Part shown: piece after piece, positions 8,185 through 15,514 of the stretch
Layout of the letters: each line of letters begins with the position of its first letter
Numbering within the stretch: position 1 is the stretch's first letter
DNA from: an uncultured Muribaculaceae bacterium
Lineage (GTDB): Bacteria > Bacteroidota > Bacteroidia > Bacteroidales > Muribaculaceae
Reading direction: 5' to 3'
DNA length: 47,987 bases
NCBI GenBank assembly: GCA_910583795.1
Contig: CAJTZQ010000024.1
Location: 1 to 47,987 of the forward strand
Translations under genes and position numbers: made by a program
Notes under the pieces: model-generated
The model's input: only the letters and a program-made list of their open reading frames with translations
What the model was told of the DNA's origin: nothing
Database searches by the model: none

Positions 8185-8376
8185 GTAGCTATTAAAAATT
8201 AGTGATATGATAGATTTTTTAATTCACCCTTCGAGCAAATATATCCCTGCTCGTCTTTTGGATGCCTTTTTAATTTTCAGTCAGTCGTTTAGCTCGCTAA
8301 ACTCCTTTATTCAAATTAAAACTTCATTCCAAAATACTTCACAATTATATATTTGCTAATTTTTAAGAGCTACTTA
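8182..8376. mobile_element. MITE-like 195-bp element with 21-bp terminal inverted repeats
   Basis: The terminal repeats are TAAGTAGCT(A)TTAAAAATTAG at 8182-8202 and its inverse at 8356-8376, with 20 of 21 positions matching. The 150-bp interior has no ORF but holds a perfect 7-bp hairpin (GTTTAGC-tc-GCTAAAC, 8288-8303). The right end contains the TAA stop codon of oxc (8374-8376), so an insertion may have defined the end of that gene. No target-site duplication was confirmed. With the repeats at 8069-8184, this accounts for the whole gap between oxc and the AEC gene. Confidence 0.6.
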
Positions 8377-10125
8377 TACAACGATAGTCTGTAGCGGGGC
8401 GGGATTCAGATATCCGATATGACCGGATTCCTTACCTGAATCAGCTGCAAGCTGAACGTCGATGAGCGCCGGCTTTTTACTTGCGATGGCTGCCTTAAGA
8501 GCTTCGGAAAGTTCTTCGGGCTTCTGCACGTAATATGTAGTGGCTCCAAACGCATCACCGAGCTTATCATATCTTGCGCGAATGTCAAGTGTAGTAGGTG
8601 CCGGATCCGTAGTCTTGTCCATAGGTTCCCCGATGCCGTTATAGATACCTCCGTTATTGAAAATAACAACAATTACCGGAAGATTAAACCTGCAAATTGT
8701 GGAGAAGTCCATTCCTGAGAATCCGAATGCCGAATCCCCTTCGATTGCCACGACCGATTTGCCTGTGGCTACCGCTGCACCGATTGCAGATCCCATACCC
8801 ATTCCCATTATTGCCCATGTGGCGCAATCTACACGGTGACGCGGAAGCGACATATTGATGGCGTCACGGGTATCGTCAAGAGTGTTTGCTCCTTCGTTGA
8901 TGAGAATCACGTCCGGATTGGATTCAATGATCGGTTTAATCACTCCGAGAGCGGTCCAATGATGCATCGGGAGCAGATCCTTAGCTTCTGTGAGGCGTGC
9001 GGCAAATTTCACATTCTTCACTTTTGTTTCTTCCTGAAGCGATGTTACCCATGCAGGATCCGCGTTCATTTTCTTTCCCTCGAGTGCAGAAAGAATGGCG
9101 TCGAGCGATAGCCCCATATCGCCTACCACAGGGGCGGCGATAGGCACGTTCACATCTATTTCTTGAGGTTCCACATCAAGCTGGATAAACTTCATGTCGG
9201 GATTCCATTTTCCTTTGCCGAAAGATAGCATCCAGTTGAGACGGGCTCCTATGACCATTACAACATCAGCTTTTTCCATAATTGTAGACCGGCAGGAGAG
9301 TGCGCTCAATGGTCCATTGTCAGGCAAAAGACCTTTCGCCATAGACATAGGAAGATAAGGTATGTTATATTTCTCAACAAGAGTCTTTATTTTGTCTTCG
9401 AGTTTTGCATAAGCAGCTCCTTTGCCAAGAAGGATGGCAGGATGCTTGGCTGAAGTCAATATCTCTACCGCGCGGTCGACGGAAGGTTGATTTGGTGCCA
9501 CGGGAGAATAAACATCAACCGGAGTATAGAATAATTTATCGGCATCCTCACGGTTCATTACTTCTCCAAGAGCAGGGGTAGTCATATCGATATATACACC
9601 ACCGGGTCGTCCTGACACGGCAGCACGATAAGCACGGTAGACAGCTGCTGGGATATCTTTTGCATATGAACATCGGAATGCCGCCTTAACAAGCGGTTTT
9701 GCCGTGTTAAACTGATCAAGCTGTTCGTATGTGCCCATGTTCATATCCACCATGGCGGTGTTGCTTGCTCCGGATATCTGGATCATAGGGTAGCAATTGA
9801 CGGTGGCGTTGGCAGTCGCCGTGAGTCCATTCAGGAAACCGAGCGATGACACGGTCATCAGGATGCCAGGTTTGCCGGTAAGGAAACCTTCGGTTGCCGC
9901 CGCCATACCTGCCTGTTGTTCATGACGGAACCCTACAAATCGGATCCCTTCTCCCTGAATCAAGTATGCCGCCTCAGTGATAGGAATGCCTACAAGTCCG
10001 TAGACATTCTCTATCCCAACGTTTTTGAGGGCTTTTGCAAGTATATACATGCCTGTCACCTGTTCCGGGAAGTGCGGTTCGGGTTTTGATTGACAGTCGC
10101 ATGCAGGTTTTGTCTGTGAGTCCAT
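8374..10125 (-). CDS. oxc: Oxalyl-CoA decarboxylase
   Basis: A thiamine-diphosphate enzyme that decarboxylates oxalyl-CoA to formyl-CoA plus CO2. The 583-residue length is near the usual 565-570. Seen: the N-terminal Pyr domain with GLVGIPITEAAY and FRHEQQAGMAAATEG, where the Glu is the likely ThDP-activating residue near 69. The C-terminal PP domain has GDSAFGFSGMDFSTICRFN ... NNGG, the ThDP-metal motif. The tail ESGHIGYLNP is the characteristic end of the oxalyl-CoA enzymes, as opposed to 2-hydroxyacyl-CoA lyases. A Cys-containing N-terminal extension (about 20 residues, two CxC-like Cys) is unusual. It lies 68 bases after frc in the same direction and forms the core of an oxalate pathway with it. 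Confidence 0.95.
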   Translation of the reverse strand: MDSQTKPACDCQSKPEPHFPEQVTGMYILAKALKNVGIENVYGLVGIPITEAAYLIQGEGIRFVGFRHEQQAGMAAATEGFLTGKPGILMTVSSLGFLNGLTATANATVNCYPMIQISGASNTAMVDMNMGTYEQLDQFNTAKPLVKAAFRCSYAKDIPAAVYRAYRAAVSGRPGGVYIDMTTPALGEVMNREDADKLFYTPVDVYSPVAPNQPSVDRAVEILTSAKHPAILLGKGAAYAKLEDKIKTLVEKYNIPYLPMSMAKGLLPDNGPLSALSCRSTIMEKADVVMVIGARLNWMLSFGKGKWNPDMKFIQLDVEPQEIDVNVPIAAPVVGDMGLSLDAILSALEGKKMNADPAWVTSLQEETKVKNVKFAARLTEAKDLLPMHHWTALGVIKPIIESNPDVILINEGANTLDDTRDAINMSLPRHRVDCATWAIMGMGMGSAIGAAVATGKSVVAIEGDSAFGFSGMDFSTICRFNLPVIVVIFNNGGIYNGIGEPMDKTTDPAPTTLDIRARYDKLGDAFGATTYYVQKPEELSEALKAAIASKKPALIDVQLAADSGKESGHIGYLNPAPLQTIVV

Positions 10126-10193
10126 TTTAATAATTTTAAAAGAGTGGATCTTGGATTGATTGTTTGAAGATTTATTGTTTGAAAGAGGATGGA

Positions 10194-11507
10194 TTACATG
10201 TGACCATCGACCGGAGCGGTAGTTCCATTCTTTGCAAAACTGTCAATCTGTTCGTCTGTATATCCGAGTTCCTTAAGTATTTCTGAAGTGTTGCCTCCAA
10301 GAGAAGGACAAGGACCGTAGGTAGGTTGGAAATTGCTCATGGTGAACGGGCATCCTACGGTGATGAAATCTCCTATTTCTCCTCCCTGTTTGATTGTGAC
10401 GAGGGTGTTGCCGTCGTATAGAGATTCGTCTGTCATCACCTCTTTTGTTGAGAGCACCGGTCCTACGGGCACGCCAAATTTGGAGAGAATCTCTACTACT
10501 TCAAATTTTGTTTTGTCTGCAGTCCATTCTCCGATTCTTTTATATATTTCAGGTTTATGGCGGTCGCGGGCGTCGGCTGTATTGAAATCAGGATTTGTGA
10601 GCCAGTCTTCAAAACCGAGCCCTTTGCAGGCAAGTTCAAAATTCTTAGGCTCACGTTGCAGTATGATATAGACGTAGTTGTTGGCATCTATTTCAGAATC
10701 ATATCCGCCTGCAGGTTTGCATTTATAAGTCCATCCAAGCACGCCTCCGCCTTCGATGTTGCCTGAACGAGGCACGCAATCACCAAATTTCCCATCGGGA
10801 TATTGTGGGAATTGCGAAAGATATCCTATCTTGTCGAGAGTGAGCTGGTCACGTGTCTTGATTCTACACAGATTGAGACATGCGTTGTGCATTGATTGAT
10901 AGACGAAACATCCTTCGCCTGTTTTATTACGTTGCTGTAGGGCTGCAAGAAGTCCGATTAGAAGATGCATACCGGTATTTGAATCTCCAAGGGCAGCCCC
11001 GCTCTGTGTGGGGATATTGTATTCCCCGTCATACCAACCCGTGGTGGATGCTGCGGCGGCTGTGACCTGTGCGATAGGTTCGTACGCCTTAAGGTCTTTA
11101 TATTTTGAAGATAGAGGGAATCCCTTAATGGTGCCATAGATACATTTTGGATTAAGCTCATGGACCACTTCCCAACTAAATCCAAGTTTGTCCATTGCTC
11201 CCGGATGAAGGTTTTCTACAAATATATCTGCTTCTTTGATCAATTTTGTGAGAATCTCCTTCCCGTCTGGTGTCTTTGCATCGAGAGCAATAGATTTTTT
11301 ATCGGAATTAAGTTGCAGAAAGTAGTAGCTTGGAAGGTCAGGATTGAACTGTAGTTCTTTACGAGTTGCGTCGCCAACTCCTGGACGCTCAATCTTGATG
11401 ACTTCAGCTCCAAGCCATGCTAGCATTTGAGTGCATGACGGGCCGGATTGTACTTCAGTAAAATCTACAACTTTAATTCCTTGAAGAGGTGCTGTGTTCA
11501 TAGTCAT
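10194..11507 (-). CDS. frc: Formyl-CoA:oxalate CoA-transferase
   Basis: A class III CoA-transferase (CaiB/BaiF family) that moves CoA from formyl-CoA to oxalate, giving oxalyl-CoA for the decarboxylase. The 437 residues fit the 416-428 typical length. Seen: the start GIKVVDFTEVQSGPSCTQML; the catalytic Asp in ALGDSNTGMHLLIG near residue 170; the glycine loop GNIEGGGVLGW, which in characterised enzymes is GGGGQ and covers the active site. Together with oxc it forms a self-sustaining oxalate-to-formate-plus-CO2 cycle that consumes a proton and could support energy gain or acid tolerance (family knowledge). A perfect palindrome lies 20 bases upstream of its start. Confidence 0.94.
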   Translation of the reverse strand: MTMNTAPLQGIKVVDFTEVQSGPSCTQMLAWLGAEVIKIERPGVGDATRKELQFNPDLPSYYFLQLNSDKKSIALDAKTPDGKEILTKLIKEADIFVENLHPGAMDKLGFSWEVVHELNPKCIYGTIKGFPLSSKYKDLKAYEPIAQVTAAAASTTGWYDGEYNIPTQSGAALGDSNTGMHLLIGLLAALQQRNKTGEGCFVYQSMHNACLNLCRIKTRDQLTLDKIGYLSQFPQYPDGKFGDCVPRSGNIEGGGVLGWTYKCKPAGGYDSEIDANNYVYIILQREPKNFELACKGLGFEDWLTNPDFNTADARDRHKPEIYKRIGEWTADKTKFEVVEILSKFGVPVGPVLSTKEVMTDESLYDGNTLVTIKQGGEIGDFITVGCPFTMSNFQPTYGPCPSLGGNTSEILKELGYTDEQIDSFAKNGTTAPVDGHM

Positions 11508-11526
11508 AATGATTTAGAGGGTTTCT

Positions 11527-11549
11527 GAATTATCTGATTTAGATAATTC
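11527..11549. promoter_or_regulatory. Palindrome in the frc leader
   Basis: GAATTATCT-gattt-AGATAATTC is a perfect 9-bp inverted repeat ending about 20 bases upstream of the frc start codon. It could be an operator or a leader hairpin controlling the oxalate operon. The rest of the 308-base gap (11508-11815) holds the rplU promoter and leader and nothing else that I recognise. Confidence 0.5.
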
Positions 11550-11693
11550 GTTTGCTTGCTTATTTCTTAATACAAATACTTTTATCATTCTTTTACTACA
11601 AATTATAACATTTAATTCGGAGTTTGGTTGTAAAATATCAATCAGGGTATAACTATAAAAAGTAGATTCAAATAAAAAATAAGGAAGGATTAT

Positions 11694-11724
11694 TTTGCAG
11701 AGAAATAAAATTTTAGTAATTTTG
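11694..11724 (+). promoter_or_regulatory. Bacteroidetes promoter of rplU-rpmA
   Basis: TTTG (11694-11697), 19 bases, TAATTTTG (11717-11724) is an exact consensus match. The leader of about 85 bases contains a GGGAA-atg-TTCCC hairpin (11759-11771) that might take part in ribosomal-protein autoregulation. That role is a guess. Confidence 0.75.
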
Positions 11725-11815
11725 TGGTCGCGAATTCCGCCAAGGCTCGAAAAGAGATGGGAAATGTTCCCTCCGCCCAACGGATATAATTGACTATCAA
11801 TTATTTTAAATTTAA

Positions 11816-12136
11816 ATGTACGCAATTGTAGAAATCAAAGGACAGCAGTTTAAGGCTGAAGAAGGAAAATTCCTTTATGTCCACCACCTCGGCGATGAAG
11901 TGAAAGAGGGTGACGCAGTCACTTTCGAGAAGGTGCTTCTTCTTGATGCCGACGGCGACGTTAAAGTCGGTGCGCCTGCCGTTGAAGGTGCAAAAGTAAA
12001 TTGCGAGGTTCTTCTTCCCCTCGTAAAAGGTGAAAAGGTGATTGTTTTCAAGAAAAAACGTCGCAAAGGTTATCGTCGTAAAAACGGACATCGCCAGCAG
12101 TTCACTAAGGTATTGGTAAAATCAATCGAAAAGTAA
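11816..12136 (+). CDS. rplU: 50S ribosomal protein L21
   Basis: 106 residues, the normal length. The start YAIVEIKGQQFKAEEGKFLYV and the basic tail with FKKKRRKGYRRKNGHRQQFT are typical of L21, which binds 23S rRNA in the large subunit. It is followed after 18 bases by rpmA in the conserved L21-L27 operon. Confidence 0.98.
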   Translation: MYAIVEIKGQQFKAEEGKFLYVHHLGDEVKEGDAVTFEKVLLLDADGDVKVGAPAVEGAKVNCEVLLPLVKGEKVIVFKKKRRKGYRRKNGHRQQFTKVLVKSIEK

Positions 12137-12154
12137 CAAAACAACTCATCAGAT

Positions 12155-12415
12155 ATGGCACATAAAAAAGGTGTCGGTAGTTCTAAGAACGGCCGCGAAT
12201 CAGAAAGCAAACGACTTGGTGTGAAAATCTTCGGTGGGTCAAACTGCAAAGCCGGCAATATCCTGAAGCGTCAGCGTGGCACTCAGCATCACCCCGGTCT
12301 TAATGTAGGTATGGGTAAAGACCACACTCTTTTCGCTCTTATTGACGGAGTAGTGGTATTCTCCACCGGTAAGGAAGGACGTAAGTTCATCAACGTGGAG
12401 CCCCACCAGAACTAA
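12155..12415 (+). CDS. rpmA: 50S ribosomal protein L27
   Basis: 86 residues. It begins MAHKKGVGSSKNGRES, the flexible N-terminal arm that reaches the peptidyl-transferase centre, and has the core RQRGTQHHPGLNVGMGKDHTLF. There is no Firmicutes-type cleavable N-terminal extension. It is the last gene of the rplU operon and a strong terminator follows. Confidence 0.98.
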   Translation: MAHKKGVGSSKNGRESESKRLGVKIFGGSNCKAGNILKRQRGTQHHPGLNVGMGKDHTLFALIDGVVVFSTGKEGRKFINVEPHQN

Positions 12416-12438
12416 TTACGAATCCAACTCAGAAAAAT

Positions 12439-12473
12439 AGCCGATACGCCTGATCGCGTGTCGGCTTTTTTTG
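12439..12473 (+). terminator. Terminator of rplU-rpmA
   Basis: AGCCGATACGC (12439-12449) pairs with GCGTGTCGGCT (12456-12466) with one G-T pair and a 6-base loop, followed by a run of seven T. Confidence 0.9.
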
Positions 12474-12504
12474 TTTTAAAAGTAGATTAAAATAGCTATA
12501 GATT

Positions 12505-13866
12505 ATGTCTGCGGGAAAATATAGATACGTTAATGAATCCGCCTTGGGTATGCATGGCTCGCGCAAGGGATTGAGAGGAGAAATCCTTTCGTTCCGAAAA
12601 GATCCTTATATATATGCGGAGAAGGAATGTGTGGATCATTATGATGATGGTCTTATTGTGATTAAACACGGGAGGATTGAGGCTGTAGGAGAATTTTCAA
12701 AGGTTGCCAAGAATTATCCGGAACTCGAAACAGAGGAATATAAGGATTCGGTCATACTGCCTGGATTTGTGGATTGTCATCTTCATTATGTGCAGTCACC
12801 GATGATCGGGTCGCCCGGCGACACGCTTCTCAATTGGCTTAACAGGTATACTTTTCCGACAGAAGCAAAATTTAAAGATAAACGGTTTGCCGAAGAAACC
12901 GCCCGTATGTTTTTCAGGCAGCTGCTTATGAACGGCACCACTACCGCCAACATATTTGCTACAACATTTCCTGAGTCGGTTGATGCTATATTTGAGGAAT
13001 CGGAACGTTATAATGCCCTGACAATTTGTGGAAAAGTGCTTCAAGACAGAAATCTTCCCGACAATCTTAAAGACAGGTCGGCTGAGGATTCTATACTGGA
13101 GTCGGAGTGTTTGTTGAAAAAATGGCATGGTAGGGGCAGGCAACTTTATGCCGTGGCTCCAAGATTCGCGCCTACAAGCAGCCGGCTTCAATTGAAACTT
13201 GCAGGTGAGCTGTTTCAGAAATACATTGACAAGGGTGTGTATATGCACACTCATCTTGACGAGGCGGAAAATGAGATTGAATGGGTGAAGGAACTGTATC
13301 CCGAAGCTAAAGATTATACCGATGTCTATGCCCGCAACGGATTGGTGGGTAAGCGGTCGATTTTTGCTCATTGTTGCATAATGGAGGAGAGAGAGTGGAG
13401 TGTGCTTCATGACGCCGGGAGCGGGGTGGTGCATTGTCCTTCGTCAAACCTTTTTCTTGGTGATGGCCAGTTTAAGTTTTGGGAGGCAAAGAAATTGTCG
13501 CGACCGTGCAAGACGGGGATAGGCACAGATATAGGTGGGGGCACCAACTTTTCTGTTTTTCGTCAGCTTGGCGATGCATATAAAGTGGCAATGCTAAAAG
13601 ATAGATATCTAAGTCCTGTAAGATCTCTATATCTCGCCACAAGAGGCGGTGCGGATGTCTTGGGACTTGCCGATAAGATCGGGAGTATTGTCCCCGGTCA
13701 TGATGCAGACCTTGTGGTGGTTGACCTAAGACCAACAGATTTTTTAGAGTGGCGACTTCAGTTTGCGGAGGATATTTTTGAAAAACTTTTTGTGATGCAG
13801 ACCATCGGGGCGCAGAATGCAATTAAAGCAACTTATATTGCAGGGGAAAAAGTTTTTTCAAGATAG
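12505..13866 (+). CDS. guaD: Guanine deaminase (amidohydrolase)
   Basis: Converts guanine to xanthine and ammonia in purine salvage and catabolism. The 453 residues fit GuaD. Metal ligands of the amidohydrolase fold are visible: DCHLH near residue 91, the His in MHTHLDE near 250, FAHC near 290 and the Asp in GTDIGGGTN near 345. GuaD-specific stretches include QSPMIGSPGDTLLNWL, GTTTANIFAT and VHCPSSNLFLG. It stands alone between a terminator and a convergent DoxX-like gene. No transporter or xanthine enzyme is adjacent. Confidence 0.92.
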   Translation: MSAGKYRYVNESALGMHGSRKGLRGEILSFRKDPYIYAEKECVDHYDDGLIVIKHGRIEAVGEFSKVAKNYPELETEEYKDSVILPGFVDCHLHYVQSPMIGSPGDTLLNWLNRYTFPTEAKFKDKRFAEETARMFFRQLLMNGTTTANIFATTFPESVDAIFEESERYNALTICGKVLQDRNLPDNLKDRSAEDSILESECLLKKWHGRGRQLYAVAPRFAPTSSRLQLKLAGELFQKYIDKGVYMHTHLDEAENEIEWVKELYPEAKDYTDVYARNGLVGKRSIFAHCCIMEEREWSVLHDAGSGVVHCPSSNLFLGDGQFKFWEAKKLSRPCKTGIGTDIGGGTNFSVFRQLGDAYKVAMLKDRYLSPVRSLYLATRGGADVLGLADKIGSIVPGHDADLVVVDLRPTDFLEWRLQFAEDIFEKLFVMQTIGAQNAIKATYIAGEKVFSR

Positions 13867-13870
13867 ATGT

Positions 13871-13895
13871 AAAAAAGGTAGCCTGGAGGCTACCT
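13871..13895 (-). terminator. Terminator for the DoxX-like gene
   Basis: AGGTAGCC-tgga-GGCTACCT (13876-13895) is a perfect 8-bp stem. On the minus strand it is followed by six T, so it ends the leftward transcript from 14534. It may also stall the rightward guaD transcript, but there is no T-run on that side. Confidence 0.8.
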
Positions 13896-13925
13896 CAAGA
13901 GATGTAAGAATTAATTTAGCATATT

Positions 13926-14534
13926 TCATTGGGCAGAGGCATAACGGAATGCCTGATAGCTCATTTTCTTTTCAATTTTTTTGCGGCGCCTGCGATTGTT
14001 GTGCTGAATTATAGCCTTTCGTAATAGGAAATCTGCGGAGTATTTTCCCGATCCAAATACGAGGAAAACCAGGCAGGAGATCGCGCTCATGAAAGATTGC
14101 ATATCGAATATGCCTTTGCATGTGGCGATGATAGAAACGGTGACAAATCCGATTGTGGCAACTCCCATAGCGAAGCGTGTGAAAATACCAAATACGAGCA
14201 TTGTCCCGACGACTATCTCAAGAATAGCAAAGACAGCAATGATATCAGTGCCGAGATATTCAACAGGAGATGAAATCTCTCCGGAAAGAATGAAACTGCC
14301 TGAAACAATCAGAAGCGCACCAAGGGCCCATCTTATTAGAAGCATAGCCACAGCTTTCCCGTCGGCACGGAGAGCATTGATTGCGAAAATGAAATTGAGA
14401 ACCTTTTTCGCCGATCTTTTTCTGCGCATGCCAACCATCCTTTTTCTCCTTGAGAACTTGCTGTCAAGCTCCGGGTGGCGGTCTCCGAGGGTGGTACGAC
14501 CCGGATCGACCGATAGTGTGTCCGAAACATTCAT
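13926..14534 (-). CDS. DoxX-like membrane protein
   Basis: A 202-residue protein. A long basic N-terminus (about 45 residues, RRKRMVGMRRKRSAKK) is followed by four hydrophobic helices (about 65-82, 93-115, 118-138 and 145-165) with RWALGALLIVSGS and LEIVVGTMLVFGIFTRFA, the pattern of the DoxX/DoxD family. The C-terminus is again very basic (NNRRRRKKIEKK). DoxX proteins are small inner-membrane proteins linked to quinone or redox functions in some species. The role here is unknown. The start is not certain; a shorter form beginning near the second basic Met is possible. Confidence 0.75.
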   Translation of the reverse strand: MNVSDTLSVDPGRTTLGDRHPELDSKFSRRKRMVGMRRKRSAKKVLNFIFAINALRADGKAVAMLLIRWALGALLIVSGSFILSGEISSPVEYLGTDIIAVFAILEIVVGTMLVFGIFTRFAMGVATIGFVTVSIIATCKGIFDMQSFMSAISCLVFLVFGSGKYSADFLLRKAIIQHNNRRRRKKIEKKMSYQAFRYASAQ

Positions 14535-14696
14535 AGCTTACGTGGTTTTTGATCAGGTGAAAAATAAAAGCATATCAGATCCAAAGGAAGAGATACTTAA
14601 GAATACATAAAAAGAACAAAATGCTTTTATGCATCTAAATTTATAACAATAAAAGAGTAAAATAGTTGCTGTTTGTCAGCTGGAATTTAAATATTG

Positions 14697-14730
14697 AAGT
14701 CGTACATTTGTATGATTAAATGTACGACTT
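14697..14730. promoter_or_regulatory. Perfect 13-bp inverted repeat upstream of tdk
   Basis: AAGTCGTACATTT (14697-14709), 8-base loop, AAATGTACGACTT (14718-14730). A TACATTTG box (14703-14710), an exact -7 element for rightward transcription, lies inside the left arm, although no good -33 box is spaced correctly. It may be an operator over the tdk promoter or a structured leader. Confidence 0.6.
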
Positions 14731-14826
14731 CATTATTTGAATAAAGTATGGAAAGGTATTTCAAATTTTTTTTGGATAATGGCGGAAAAGGTATTACCTT
14801 TACATCCGAAAATCTCATCAACATTA

Positions 14827-15450
14827 ATGAAACAGATAGGCAAACTTTATTTCCGCTACGGCACCATGGGTTCTGCAAAGACTGCGCTCCTTCTAACCAA
14901 TGCATATAATTTTGAGGAAAGAGGGATTGCTTATCTTTGTTTCAAACCCGTGACCGACACCCGTGAGCAGAAGAATGTGATAAGAAGCCGCATCGGGATT
15001 GAGCGGGAATGCAAGTGGATCTATCATGACACTGATCTGTTTGACACAATTGCACGCATGCATGATGAAGGGGGCATGCTGCCCGGCTGGATACTTGTGG
15101 ACGAAGCTCAGTTCCTTACAGCGGCACAGGTTGACCAGCTTGCGAGAGTGGTCGACACGTTTGACTGCAACGTGATCTGCTATGGTTTGCGAACGGATTT
15201 TCAGACTCACATGTTTGAGGGATCTCGCAGACTTTTTGAAATAGCAGATTCAATAGAGGAGGTGAAATCAACCTGCAGCTGCGGACGACGCACCACTGTC
15301 AATGCCCGCATAGACAGCCGTGGGGAGATAATCACTGAAGGTCAGCAGGTAGAGATTGGGGGCAACGATAGATATATAGCTGTATGTCGACGCTGTTGGA
15401 CCAATAGAAGGATCGCAAGCATGAGAAGAGACAGCCTGCCGTTTGATTGA
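14827..15450 (+). CDS. tdk: Thymidine kinase (type II)
   Basis: Phosphorylates thymidine to dTMP in pyrimidine salvage. I chose the ATG at 14827 (MKQIGKLYFRYGTMGSAKT) because type II thymidine kinases start a few residues before this beta-strand. Upstream starts (TTG 14737, ATG 14779) would add a non-homologous tail. That gives 207 residues. Seen: P-loop GTMGSAKT, where the second Gly of GxxxxGK is Ala; DEAQFLTAAQVDQL with the Walker B Asp and catalytic Glu; YGLRTDFQTHMFEGS; and four zinc-binding Cys (CSCG ... CRRC). A stem-loop (15436-15456) covers the stop codon. Confidence 0.92.
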   Translation: MKQIGKLYFRYGTMGSAKTALLLTNAYNFEERGIAYLCFKPVTDTREQKNVIRSRIGIERECKWIYHDTDLFDTIARMHDEGGMLPGWILVDEAQFLTAAQVDQLARVVDTFDCNVICYGLRTDFQTHMFEGSRRLFEIADSIEEVKSTCSCGRRTTVNARIDSRGEIITEGQQVEIGGNDRYIAVCRRCWTNRRIASMRRDSLPFD

Positions 15451-15456
15451 CGGCAG
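15436..15456 (+). terminator. Stem-loop at the end of tdk
   Basis: CTGCCGT-ttgattg-ACGGCAG is a perfect 7-bp stem overlapping the tdk stop. There is no T-run after it, so it may be a weak or attenuating terminator before the next gene 64 bases on. Confidence 0.4.
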
Positions 15457-15514
15457 ATCAGCATAAGAAGAAACTAACCAATTATATACCGAAAAACATC
15501 AAAAAAGTATCAAA

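Noticed and set aside
11550..11640. Possible frc promoter (TTTG, 20 bases, TATTTGTA on the minus strand)
   Set aside because: The -7 box lacks two bases of TAnnTTTG, so I did not list it as a feature.
14737..14826. Longer thymidine kinase starting at TTG 14737 or ATG 14779
   Set aside because: The added residues have no counterpart in the family and the first lies immediately after the inverted repeat. The ATG at 14827 gives the usual N-terminus.
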